From: Marsupella aquatica
Taxonomy: Eukaryota > Marchantiophyta
Direction: 5' to 3'
NCBI GenBank assembly: GCA_973895155.1
Contig: OZ316896.1
Location: forward strand, 16,430,001 to 16,494,000
DNA length: 64,000 bases
Positions 8,346 to 19,500 of the stretch are shown in pieces. The notes under the pieces were generated by a model that saw only the letters and a program-made list of their open reading frames with translations, was not told where the DNA came from and did no database searches. Both the position numbers and the translations under genes were made by a program. Numbering within the stretch: the first letter of the stretch is position 1; every line of letters begins with the position of its first letter.

Positions 8346-11084
8346 TTTCAAACCCCCCCCCCCTAGCCAAAACAAAAATGTGATTTACACATTTCAACAT
8401 TTTTAGTTGCTTTTTCCCAAAATTGTAGAGCAAAGTCTCAAGTGGAGAAGAGAGAAATGTGAAAAAATGAGAATTTTTGGACATTCCTCCTTTTATATGG
8501 CCAATGGTGGTTAATAATCATTATCACTTTGTCGCTATTAAGAGTTATGGTCTAGATGTTTCACTCCGGACCATAAAGCGAGGCTGGTAGCTGCTCCTTC
8601 CTTCCCTTGTTGCATTTGGTTCTGCCATGGATAAGTGCAATCCATGGATAAGTGCAGGAAGATCCTCTAGTCCCTCAAATTTAGAAATGTATAATGTTTT
8701 CTTTTGTAGATGTGCCCAAACATGCAAGAATTTTAGAAAAGCATCTTGCCTGTCACTAAAAGACAAATGTGTTAGTGCATGTATGCAATTATTCATTACT
8801 GGAAGATGGAAGTAAGAAGCTTTTACTGATAAGCAGTTATCCATTACTCGCAGGAAGTAAGAAGCATTTGTTGAGAAGAGCAATGGATGATACATTGAGT
8901 AGTTTCATGCACTTATCCAGCTGAATTGTGACGAAAGTGACTCCAGTGGCTGTTCCTTCCTTCCCTTGTTGCTATAGGTACAGTCAGGCTTCCCTTGTTG
9001 TTTTAAGTACAGTCTGCTGTGTATAAGTGAACCCATGGATAAGTGCAGGCTGATCCTGTAGTCCCTCAAATTTTGGAGACATTTACTTGATGAACCCTCA
9101 AAATCAAAAGTGCTATTGCATAGACCCCCAGATCTTAAATCAAAGTATCCACAACCTCATGGTGTCGGTTAGGGATTTTGTGACTCTATCTTCCAGTATT
9201 TTGTCTTATTTAAACTTCTTTTCTTGTGTATTTTAATTTGTCTTACCAAGGTGCATCCCTTGTATACTTTAGATTTTGAATTTAATCTGGCACCCCTCTA
9301 AATTTTTCAATCTTTGATATGCATTTGATCATCCACCCTTTAACAAAGCTCAGGGAAGTTCTAGCCCTTAGTGAAGAAGAAATGATCTAATCAAAGTGCA
9401 CTCCTAGTGTCTTTAAGTTCTACTCATGGTTTTGTGTCCTAAATTTATGGTTTTAATTCATTTGAGTGTCATTACCTAAGATAAGTACATAAGTATCTTT
9501 ACTGGTGTATAGTATGTGCAGAACCGAATACCATAGACTTAATTTTTCCCTGTTCATTATTATTTTTCTTTACATGTGTACTTTTATTCTTGTACCTTAT
9601 GTGCACAACTTTTCAATGTCATGCTTCCTAATCAATGTCTTATTTATATTTGCCACAAAAAATAGATCACCTGTATGTCACTAAAAAACTTAAACTTTTT
9701 GCTAGAGGACAAAATAACTTTTCATGTTCGAGGATGAGTATACTATATCCACAACCTCATGGTGTCGGTTAGGGAGAACACTTTGGTTTGGGGGTCCATC
9801 AAGTAATTATAATAATGTTTTCATAATGTTCATAATGTTCATAATGTTTTCCTTTGTAAATGTGCCCAAAAATGCAAGTATCTTATTAATGCATCTTGCC
9901 CGTCACTAAACAACAAAAATTTGAGTGCAATTATGCCTATAGGTTTGTACATGCACTTATCCATTACTGGAAGACAGAAGTAAGAAGCATTTATTGATAA
10001 GAGCCATGGGTGATACATTGAGTAGTTTCATGCACTTATCCTGCTGAATAGTGCTCAGGGCACGAGGAAGCCTTGTGTGTGACCTTCATCCCAGGAGCCT
10101 GCACTTATGTGTTAGATTGTACAGTTAGATTGTACAGTACATTCTTCTCTCATGGCCAATGGTTGATCTAATGAATGAAATAAACCAAGGAGAGTAAAGG
10201 AAAAAGAATCCCCCATGGACCACAACCTGAGACGACCAACTTGGACAGACCATTAAACGTTACTTTGAACTCAAATACTATTTCTCTTTTGTATGAATAG
10301 TCATATTTTGGGGCTCAGAAGTTGCTTGGTCCACCAGAGTTGCATGGTTGCACATTGTGCTCCATCCTAGCATCAGTTGCAGCAATCACGAGAGGATGAA
10401 AAGGAAGAATAAGTGCTGTAAGTCTGGATAGGATCCCTTTTCAAATCTTTTGCTTGGATAGGATTTCTACCTCAAATGGGATCTGGGGAAATGCCTATTT
10501 TAGCTAAGATAGTATGGTTTTAGAGTATAACTGTTGGTCTTTCATACAAGGAGTACTTTGGGATCCCATTGAAGTTCAAAGGTTTTGATGGAGCTCCCAA
10601 TCCAAGTTATGACTTGAACAAATTTAGTGAAAATGGGTCAACAAGCTGAAAAATAGACAACAACAAAAAAATCAAGAACAAAAAAAGGTATGAAGACAAA
10701 ACTCTTGCCATTCTAAGAGATTAGGGGTGGCACACAAATACTACTTAAACCAGCTGCCACTATAAAGGGGAGCCTGCCCCAATGACCACTGTTCATTTGC
10801 CCAGGTGAACAGTACGCATGCCCTACAGGATCGATGACCAGCACACTTCTCATCATAAGATCTTCCTACCTTAAAAACATTTTTTGAAGATTGCTTCTAA
10901 AATATAAACTATTCCAGATGCCGTTGTGTTGTGCAATAGATCTCACGAAGATCTATGTTTTGGGCTGTAGGTTACCCCCAATGGTGAAAGTATGAGATGA
11001 CAGTGATACCCAGATATTTTCCAAAATATATTGGATACATAATTGTACTATATATATGTGAATTGAGTACCACTTATTACTGAC
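8346..11084. repeat. Noncoding DNA with large internal duplications
   Basis: No supported gene. Blocks are shared within the stretch. One block at about 8690-8930 (GTGCCCAAACATGCAAG through ATACATTGAGTAGTTTCATG) recurs at about 9840-10050. The phrase ATGGATAAGTGCAGG recurs near 8633, 8643 and 9034. ATCCACAACCTCATGGTGTC occurs at about 9147 and 9747. The right part (10100-11080) shows nothing I can name. This looks like old duplicated repeat DNA. Confidence 0.6.
8547..8574. repeat. Imperfect hairpin, copy A
   Basis: An ATGGTC...GACCAT inverted repeat with a TTTC-like centre. It has the same outer arms and similar flanking bases as the perfect hairpin at 12736-12763, so the two are probably copies of one unknown repeat. 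Confidence 0.6.
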
Positions 11085-12480
11085 AGTTTTGTTTGTTTGT
11101 TTTTGTTTGAAAATACTTGTTTATTAGAGAAGCCACTGCAGTGAAGACCAGCGAGGCAGAAACAAACCACACATAGGGACACACACACCCCACGGCAACT
11201 AAACGCCAAACACCACCCCAACAGTACACAAGGTCACCTCCTAAAGAAGGGCCAAGTGGGGAGAAAGCAAAAAAAAGTAAGTTACACAACAGACAAACAA
11301 GGCACCGCCCATAGGCAAAGGGGGCCTCAAAACTGAAATGAATAGGGCTCCAACAGCAAAGACCTAAGCTATGCGTGACTAGTGCCAGTCAAAGCCCTAG
11401 CAGTCAATTCAGTGAGTTCAAGAAGGGTTTGATGTAACCGTCTGGCCTTCTGCACACTGTGAGTCCGCTGAAGGGTAGCATGAACTTGAACAGCAAAACC
11501 ATTGAGGATGACATACAATGGAAACCTGGTAGAGTTACCATGATACGTGGGTTGGCGTCGCTCAAGCCAGATGGTGCTAAGCATCTCATGTATAAGGAGA
11601 AAGGAAGCCAAGGTTGCACTTTTGGGACCTAATAGCAGTCAATCTTTCCAAAGAAGGAGCATCCAAGAGCCTTGTTCAGACTGGTGCCAATAGCAATGAT
11701 TTCAAGATGGGTCCAATGGGACCACAGTCTAGGACAATCGTAGAACATGTGCTCAATGGTCTACATGTGTCCTTGGCAGGCGGTGCAATGGCCATCACTC
11801 ACCGTCCATTTCAAAGCATGCAAATTGGAGAAAAACCCTGCATGGAGCACCTTCCAAAACACTAATTTAACACTAGGAGAGGTACAATCTTTCCATAGAT
11901 GAGTCCATCGGCTCCTCCAGAGTTCTTGTGTGTCAAGAGAGAACCACCTATGGTTGAGTTGTGCCGTGGGGGTAAGTTGGGGTTGCACCATTGATTGCCC
12001 CCCATGTCTTGGTAGGAAGGTGCCATCCTCTCTTCACACCATTGGGCCATTGCCAAACCCACCCCTAAGTCGTGAGGAGTCTCCCTGTTGTTGACCCCTT
12101 GGAGGAGTTCAAAAGACCAAGGATTTGTGGAAGAAGTCGTGGACCGCTATGTGGGGTCAATCGAAGCAAACCTTGGACCTGTTCGAGAGTTTTCCAGCCA
12201 AGACCAGGTGTGGAGAGGTCTTCCAGAGTGAAAACCTTGCTGGTTGCAAGAACCTTCATGCATCTCGGTGTCTGTGATAGTCAGCTGGTGCTCCATAAAG
12301 AGGAGAAATTGTGCAATTGAGAGGGTTTACCGACAGTTCTTATACAGGAACGTGTGATTTCGAGATGTTGAGATAATCTGAAGTCTTTCCTCCTTCCTTA
12401 GTTCTGGCATAGAGAGAATGCTTGCCTTTGTTGACCGCTATGACAGGCCAAACAAGTGTATTGGCACTCCATTAGAATCC
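11085..12480 (-). pseudogene. Decayed LINE 3' portion with reverse-transcriptase zinc-binding region
   Basis: Read on the minus strand, broken frames carry a zf-RVT-like block: WKVLHAGFFSNLHALKW, then HCTACQGH at about 11760-11860, then TIEHMFYDCP. A TAG separates the two halves of the finger. Downstream (11370-11610) is a frame with STIWLERRQPTYHG, resembling the region after the zinc-binding domain of plant LINEs. The 3' end at about 11090-11110 is a CAAA-rich tail, as expected for a LINE. No polymerase core is visible, so the copy is 5'-truncated. It is a different family from the LINE at 4450. The upper boundary is uncertain. Confidence 0.65.
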
Positions 12481-13639
12481 TTTGCCTACTAGGACTGGAC
12501 AGCATAAATGCATACTCTTTGTGCTAAGTGGTCCCTAAACAGCACAATACCCTGGAGTACGATGCTACCACTAGCCTGTTCTTTGAACATAAATATAGAT
12601 GAGGACCAAAAAGGTCTTGCAAAACATAAGAAGATTTTCCTCTTGTCAACTGTTCATGTCTAAGTGTTTTCCAAAGACTTTCCCCAATCCCTGTTTTTAA
12701 CATGCACCCCCACTTTCATCTCATACCTTTGAGTCATGGTCTAGAGGCTTCACTCTAGACCATAGGCCTGCTTGCAATCGCGATTATATAGTTAGATGTC
12801 TTTGTGTTGCTTCCCCAAATAGCCAAGACATTGAACTCAATGGAGGTGGATGAAATCTCAAAAGTTTTGAGACCAGTAAGGCAGGAGTGGAAATGGTAAG
12901 ATAGTAGCTTTTGAGTACATTTGAATCCGGATATTCACTCACATATCTACATCTTAATGTGAGCACTCTGTTTTGAAGACAAGCTTTTGGATTTGTCCAT
13001 CATGATGGTAGTTTCTTCTAATAATTTTGGAGGAGTATTAAAACAAGGAATGTTAGTCCCTTTGGGGACATCCGATAAAAACAAGGAATGTCTAATTTAT
13101 GTCTTGGTGTACCCATCTATATTTGGGGGTTGGTGGGGTTTACTGTGAGTAATATGTTGTTTCTTATGCAGATAATGTAAAGTTTCTACCAAATTGCATA
13201 TTGTACCATGAATTTGATATTCCCCTTGGTCCTCAAATTCTTGGGTTCAAAAAATCTCAACGTCCAAACTTTTGCCTTCAAGGAGACTATTGTTTGTGTA
13301 GATAAATAATTCTTCTACAAAAAGGAAATTTCTGGATACCTTTAGATGTGAACCATTTGTGGTGGATTGAATGATAATGATTGTACTGCGGTGTTAACTT
13401 CTCACATAAGTTGGGCAACCCAGTGAAAACTTTGGAGTCCTTGGTGAGTGGCATGTAGTCATTTTTGCTGTCCTGGTTATTGGATAAAATGCCGGAAAGA
13501 TTTTAATATCATAGTACATTTCAGCAAAACACGGAAAACTATCTTAGAAAATTCAAATATCTAGATAGAATCGTTTCACAATTCGCTATAGCTTGCTACA
13601 CCCACTTTTTGTGTGTCCTGATTTCCTTTTTCCATTTCT
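12481..13639. other. Noncoding, nothing recognised apart from the hairpin
   Basis: No supported coding region. A phrase CCAATCCCTGTTTTTAA near 12685 also occurs at about 8251 in the LINE 3' flank, so part of it may be an old LINE 3' end. Confidence 0.4.
12736..12763. repeat. Perfect 11-bp-arm hairpin, copy B
   Basis: Arm ATGGTCTAGAG (12736-12746), loop GCTTCA, complementary arm CTCTAGACCAT (12753-12763). A diverged version is at 8547-8574, with the shared preceding bases GAG-T-ATGG. It may be a terminal structure of an unknown mobile element. Confidence 0.85.
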
Positions 13640-14180
13640 GTGCCGGGTTTGTTATACATGGGGCAGGAGGTGGTGTTTGATTTGGCCTGGTCCCCCACCA
13701 CATAGATTACACGTTGATCTTACCATGGTACAAGATGGCAGGGCTAGCGGACCTTAGTTGATGGTGTGGTGGCCAACCCTTTGCGTCTAGACATCATTGG
13801 GATAACTTTTGCACAGGGACAGGCAATTACGACCAACGAGGCCAAATATGCAACTCAAGTGTCAGACAGCTTCCTCCCCCTTGCTATTGAGATTGTTGGG
13901 AGACTCCATCATCACTTTGATAGGTGCCTTTGACAGGCAGCTCGCAACATTCACATACGTGTGGGTTCCATCGGCCCACCACTATCAGTTTTGACCATGC
14001 ACTTTCGTCAGCAGATTTCAGTGATGTTGGAATGTGCTCAAGCTTGAGCAATTTGTTGTAGATCTCTAGCCGTGGGTACTAGTGTGCCTTTGCAGAAGCT
14101 TGCCCCCTGAGAGGACATCCATGTCCCACTTGTGAATTTAGTTATGACACTCACTACAGCGTACATGTAGACCGTTAACT
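13640..14180 (+). pseudogene. 5'-truncated, decayed second copy of the RLE-type LINE
   Basis: The sequence follows 7450-7977 of the first LINE closely at the DNA level. It contains the endonuclease region (GTTGATCTTACCATGGT, then GAGGCCAAATATGC), the GAGATTGTTGGGAGACTCCATCATCA block and the conserved TTTTGACCATGCACTTTCG. Several stops and small indels interrupt it. Only the C-terminal endonuclease end is present, as expected for truncation during target-primed reverse transcription. Confidence 0.85.
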
Positions 14181-14189
14181 CAACACACT

Positions 14190-14440
14190 ATGGCACAGGT
14201 AGATCAGCACATGCTGACCATTTACAGAGCAAGGTTAGTGGGCCGGAGCTTCTCAGGGACCCCTGGCCCGACTAGTGTTTTGTTTCTCTGGGCCGGGGCT
14301 CTTGGCCCCCAGCCTTTGGTCCTGTTCTGTTTTGTTCGGGGGTGGCTTTCATCCCCCCGTGTGTTATTGACGGCCCCTGCGCTGCCGCCGCCTCCTCCCT
14401 GCCTCCCTCCCTCCCCTTCCCTTAAAATTTAAAAAAATCA
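14190..14440 (+). other. GC-rich stretch ending in A-rich tail, possible retroposon 3' end
   Basis: A compositionally distinct block (CCGCCGCCTCCTCCC) runs into AAAATTTAAAAAAATC near 14425-14440. The composition suggests a retroposon 3' end, but no family signature is visible. Confidence 0.3.
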
Positions 14441-14868
14441 GGAGATATAATGGGTAGAAACAAAATTATGGGTGGCTTTACAAGATGCCAGGGTTGGATG
14501 TTTCTTTTGGTTCCCTTTGAGATTACACGTTGGCTTTACTAGAACTTGGGGGGGGGGGGTGGGCGATGGGTGGGTTCACGTATGTGGTCTCCTGTTCTCA
14601 TGGCAAGCTGTGGGCCCAAGTAAATGCTGTCATTGAGTGTTTATCTTGTCTAAAAAATTAAGCCCCTTTTGGCCTTTTGTAAATTATGACAGCTTTTCCA
14701 AACTTCAATTATTCCAAGCATGGCTCCTTCATTATATATATTTGCACCAATTAAGGTTCATTTCAAAAGATTTTTTATTTGGAATCTATTTTAGAACGAG
14801 AAGTGCTATCCAACTCGCTTTGATGAAAAAAAGTCACAAGGTCCCTCACATGGGAGCTCACCCTGTGG

Positions 14869-14895
14869 GAGCTCAACCTGTGGGAGGTTGAGCTC
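14869..14895. repeat. Hairpin with perfect 11-bp arms
   Basis: Arm GAGCTCAACCT, loop GTGGG, arm AGGTTGAGCTC. The pairing extends outward with one missing base. A near copy of the left arm (GGGAGCTCACCCTGTGGGAG) precedes it, so a short duplication generated part of the structure. Confidence 0.85.
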
Positions 14896-15603
14896 CACAA
14901 GTGGGTTAGAAAAATTATCACACTGCAAAATAACAAGACGGGCCCAAACTGGAAACAGGGTCCCACTGGCAAAAGGCCCAATCAAGGGGAGGCCAGCAAA
15001 ATAAAAACAAACAGAAAAGTGAGTATGAGTAGGCCTGAACAGTTATTTTGGCTCTACAACAGCTAACAATTCCGTGGCAATATATTAAAAAAAGAAGTTC
15101 TGCATACAGAAAGGGCGTGCCCTGTTTTCTTTGCCATCTCTAGCAATATCCCTTTCTCCATTGTAAATGCAGTTAGTTGTAAGCACTACTGTACATCCAA
15201 TGTCACTACAAGACAGACCTCATCATGCATAACGGTTTTGAAGCCTTTTAAATAGTTTTTTATAAATCTATTTTGCCTCATTTTTCCCAATTATATTCTA
15301 GCTGTCACAAACCATTCTTTAATCCGAAGTTAAGTAATCATTGCAGATTCCATACCTGGACGTGAATTCCTGCTATTTGGTCGATTGGTGTGCAAAATGG
15401 ATGACAGTAAATGTGATAGCATCAATATGATATGGAGATCTCAATCTTCCAATCGAGACCTCGTGCTCACACAAACCTCACCACCCACCTGCGCATTTTC
15501 AGAAGGCTTGGAGTCGCATCCACCTCGGTCGATCATGTAAGTATGTTGTGATACAGCTATGGCAGAGGTAAAAGACAGGTACCTTAGACATGTCGTACAG
15601 CAA

Positions 15604-15691
15604 CATACAGGCTGAGGGGTGCAACCTGTTTTATTCGAACAGTGCACCATACAGGCTGAGGAGTGCAGCCTCTTTTCGTCGAAGAGTGCAA
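15604..15691. repeat. 44-bp tandem duplication
   Basis: Two copies starting CATACAGGCTGAGG, at 15604 and 15648, about 80-85 percent similar by eye. Confidence 0.75.
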
Positions 15692-16585
15692 CTTTGCATT
15701 CAGCTTTTGATCAAATTCGTCAGGGGTAGAGTGCTTCACACATTCGACGTCGAGGCAGATCTAAATATGGTACAAAAAATGGCGATGTAAACTTCCATCC
15801 AACTGTAGAGGGGCCTAAGAAACGCATGCTGTTTGGAAATCACAACAATAAAATATATGTGGTGGCCACAAATATCCCAGCCGCATTTGGGAAGGTCCTA
15901 CAAGAGTCGATTCCCCTACTCCAAAAACGACCATTTCATTGTCACATAACGTCTAGTCTCAAGTACCGAACTTAATGGGGTTTATTTCCTCGCATTCATG
16001 CACCAATATTGAAAGCAGGTTCTCGGAATCCCAACAGCAAGCCCAAATCATGGGCGCTTGTGAAGATATTATTGGGATGCGTGGTAACCATGACATTGAC
16101 TTCTTTGCCACTTCACTAAATGCGAGGTAGTCACATGTCCTCTTTTTTCCGTAGGGCAACGCAAAGCTAACACGCCGCAGATCAAATTATACTATCTCAA
16201 GATGTGTGCGCCTGCTTTATTGTGCTCATTCTCATAGAATGAAAATTGGCGAGAAATAATGACTCTTCCTCTTGCAACTCTACCAGTAGTACATATTATA
16301 GCTGTGGACTAGTCTCAAGGCAAATTTCCCGTGCTAGAATGGTATGATCACTAGGGCATTCTACTATTGTACCGTATTGATTTTCTTTTCTCAATAATAG
16401 GTCACTACTCAAAATTTGAAATACATATGTACAGATTCAACTCATTGGTTCGGAATGCAAGTTAACTGTCATCCAGGGTTGGTTCCAAGACTAACTGTGC
16501 ATGTTGGGAACCTATGCATGTTCACCTCAAGGCTAAATATACAGAAGGTACTTCAAGGTACAAGTCAGAACAAAACTGCTCAAAG

Positions 16586-19500
16586 TCATTGAGTTCCCCA
16601 AATCTCCTTCAACAATTCAAACCGGCTGCCTCCGTGCATCTCTGCAGCAGATCGACCTCTTTTCGTAGCTGCACCTTCAGAATGCGTTCCATTTGCAGTT
16701 CCTTGCATTGAATTACCCATAAGGAATTCCAGCTTACTACTTGCAGAGCTCTTCTGCAGTTGCTCCATGACAGTCAGATCTTCATCACTAGTGTATCCTT
16801 TCCTCAACAAGGAACTACTACTGCGTCCCCAAGCACTTGTATCCGAATTTGCTTCACCAATCCAAGACCACACATATTCTGCAGCTGGTGCAACATATAT
16901 GATGGGAGGTGCAGCAGCCATAGCAATAGATGTTGCGATACCATCAGCCTCACCTTGTCTTTGCTTTTCTATTGAAGCCTGCAAGATGCCATTCGTCAAA
17001 ATACGTATTATCTATATGTACGTTAGATCCATCAAACTCAATCTTGCTACACTCCATGTTCTAAACCTACACCGAATCTCTAGGGCAACAACATCGATAC
17101 CATCTCAAAACCTATCTGACACGGGAAGCAGAACCTCCTCTTTAAAACGTGTGCTTCTACCCACGGGACCAACGCCAACCTGTTCATTTGTCCAGGTGGC
17201 TATTGTATGCGATTATGCATGAATTGAAACGTAAAGAAATTCACAACATACCTCTGCATTTAGGGCTGCCAGAAGCGAAGGTGAAATGGGATCTGGAGCA
17301 TATTCATCAGGAACAAAATTGACTAAAATTCTCCGAATAAGTTCTAGACTCAGCATTGGACATATCTGTACAAAAGCAAAAAACCAGGTCATCAATGTAT
17401 AAAGATAGAGAAACTTAATACCAACAGTCACCCTTGGAATCACAACGTCTACCTGTGACAAACACCCACCTCAATTTCTTAACAGTATTCATTTGTCCCC
17501 AAGTAAACCGAAGTTGTGGTCTGAAACAAGTGCAGTCCCAGAACCCGCTGCAATCGAATCTGGAAAGAGGGAATTGGGCTTGAAGGGCGGACCACCATGG
17601 AATCAAACTCAGTTTTCTGATCGGAAGCACGCACAGCATGTACTAAATTTCACGAGTGCGAAAATTGCAGGTGACAAGGAAATATGCTGAAGCAAGAGGA
17701 CAGCGCACGAATGTAACAATGGATAGCACCAGGGTATGGGAAACCTTACACTCATCGACATGCATCAATGAGACATGCAAATATATTTGCTAATATATAA
17801 GCAATTGTAGTCCAGTTGTCCTGGGAAGACCTCGTTCATGTGAATATTGTAATCAATCTAGAATAAAAATGAGTTCTCATATTTAGCAATGACCAGATTG
17901 ATCATTGCAGCATTTACTATGTTTCTTGACCATTCTGGCACATGAAACAAGTTTTAAGAATCAAATGATGTTACCTCCCTTCTCAGCGACTTGTCCATAA
18001 GCAAGTCTTTAGGTAGCTGTAAAATGTCGCCAGTGGTTCTAAGTAATAAAAACACATCGGCACTCTTCACGGCCTCTGGGCTGGCTTCCTGGAAGTCAGA
18101 TCTATCAGAGAGGCAAACTGGTTTAAGGGAAATAGTGGTATCATTACAGTGAAGTGACCTAAGGCCAACGTAAGGAAGAGCATATTTCTGGGTCTCGAGT
18201 AACCTAGACTCTTGAGTAATTTACAGCTTTCCAGGGTTTCAGTGTCGAGAGAATTCGACTCAATTGGTTAAAATTTGTGCACTGCACTGCGGATTGGTGG
18301 AGAACAATTATTAGCGCATGCCAAGAATATTACAGTGCAACTGAGTTCCGCGAGCATAATAAGTTGCTTCATTTAGACTCACTTGGGACGCAAATCCAGG
18401 CAAGAGCTGATATATTTGAAGCCTCCCAGAATCTATCCCTCGCACAAGTACTATTATAGTGCTGGTTTCAGTTCGGGGCGCTGTGGTCACAGATAGAGCT
18501 CACTCGCATCACAAATCAGCGTTCTAGTACAACGCCGGACTATTTAAGTAAAACGTTTCCATTTCCAAGCCATGAGCTACTCCTGGAAGCATAGCAACGT
18601 CAAATAGCCAAGTAAGGCACACCAAACTTAAAGTCATGACACCAAATAATTACGTTGTGTCATCTACTCTCTAGTAGATGACACAAAGTAATTATGTTTG
18701 TACTATACTGTTTATGCCATCCACAGTAATGTAAGCTCTGAAAGGAGAAAATGAGTTCCGCTGCCGAAGTTGCCAAACTGGATGAGACACTCTAGAGGGG
18801 GGGCGAGGGGGAGGAACTCTATGTCACGAAAACGTGGAAGGGAAGACATACCTCCTTTCTGATGTTCCTGTCCATAAGAATATCCTTTGGGAGCATTAGC
18901 AGATCCCCAGTTGCCTTGATGAGATTGAAAAATCTCGGCACTTTCTCGGAGTCTTCAGATGTATCTGTGGTGTCTCCATTTTCCCCATCAGGGACAAAGA
19001 CCGGCTCCTTGACAGTTACAAGGCCAGTAATAAAGGTGGACCATGTCACCACCTGCAACACATTTGGAGGTATGTGGATATTAGTTCACCAAACGGACAT
19101 CACAACTTCAGCCATTTGCTATAAGTAACAAACTCTAGTTGAAAAACTTACCACGTTTTTCAACTGTGAACCCGCTCCAAATGTCAATGCACCAGGTGAA
19201 ATTGGAAGAACATTGGAATCGCTCACCGGATCAGAAAACGGGTCGGTAGGCACATCATCACCTGGTTCTCGCAAAATTGCATTGAACAAAGCTACATCCA
19301 GTCTTGCGACACAGCCCTCAATTGCCTGGACTTGAGACAGCATTATGCACGTGTTAAACACTTCGAGCAATCAAGCCAGTCACTGCATTGGACAGAAAAA
19401 GTCATTACTGCAGTAAGAAGCAACCATGGAACATATGAATAAATGTAGAGAAGTAGGGCACCACCTGGCAGAAGGTCTCTTCAATTTCTGTTGTCAAAGA

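Larger units (their letters stand above)
14441..16585. other. Intergenic, mostly unrecognised
   Basis: No gene is supported. A hairpin lies at 14869-14895 and a 44-bp tandem duplication at 15604-15691. The segment around 14920-15080 loosely resembles the 3' flank of the minus-strand LINE at 11090-11350 (GGCCTGAAC...GGCTCTACAACAGC). The right end may include the 3' untranslated region of the next gene. Confidence 0.4.

Noticed and set aside
8547-8590. Helitron 3' end (hairpin followed by CTGG-T)
   Set aside because: The better hairpin copy at 12736 is not followed by CTRR, and no matching 5' TC end was found.
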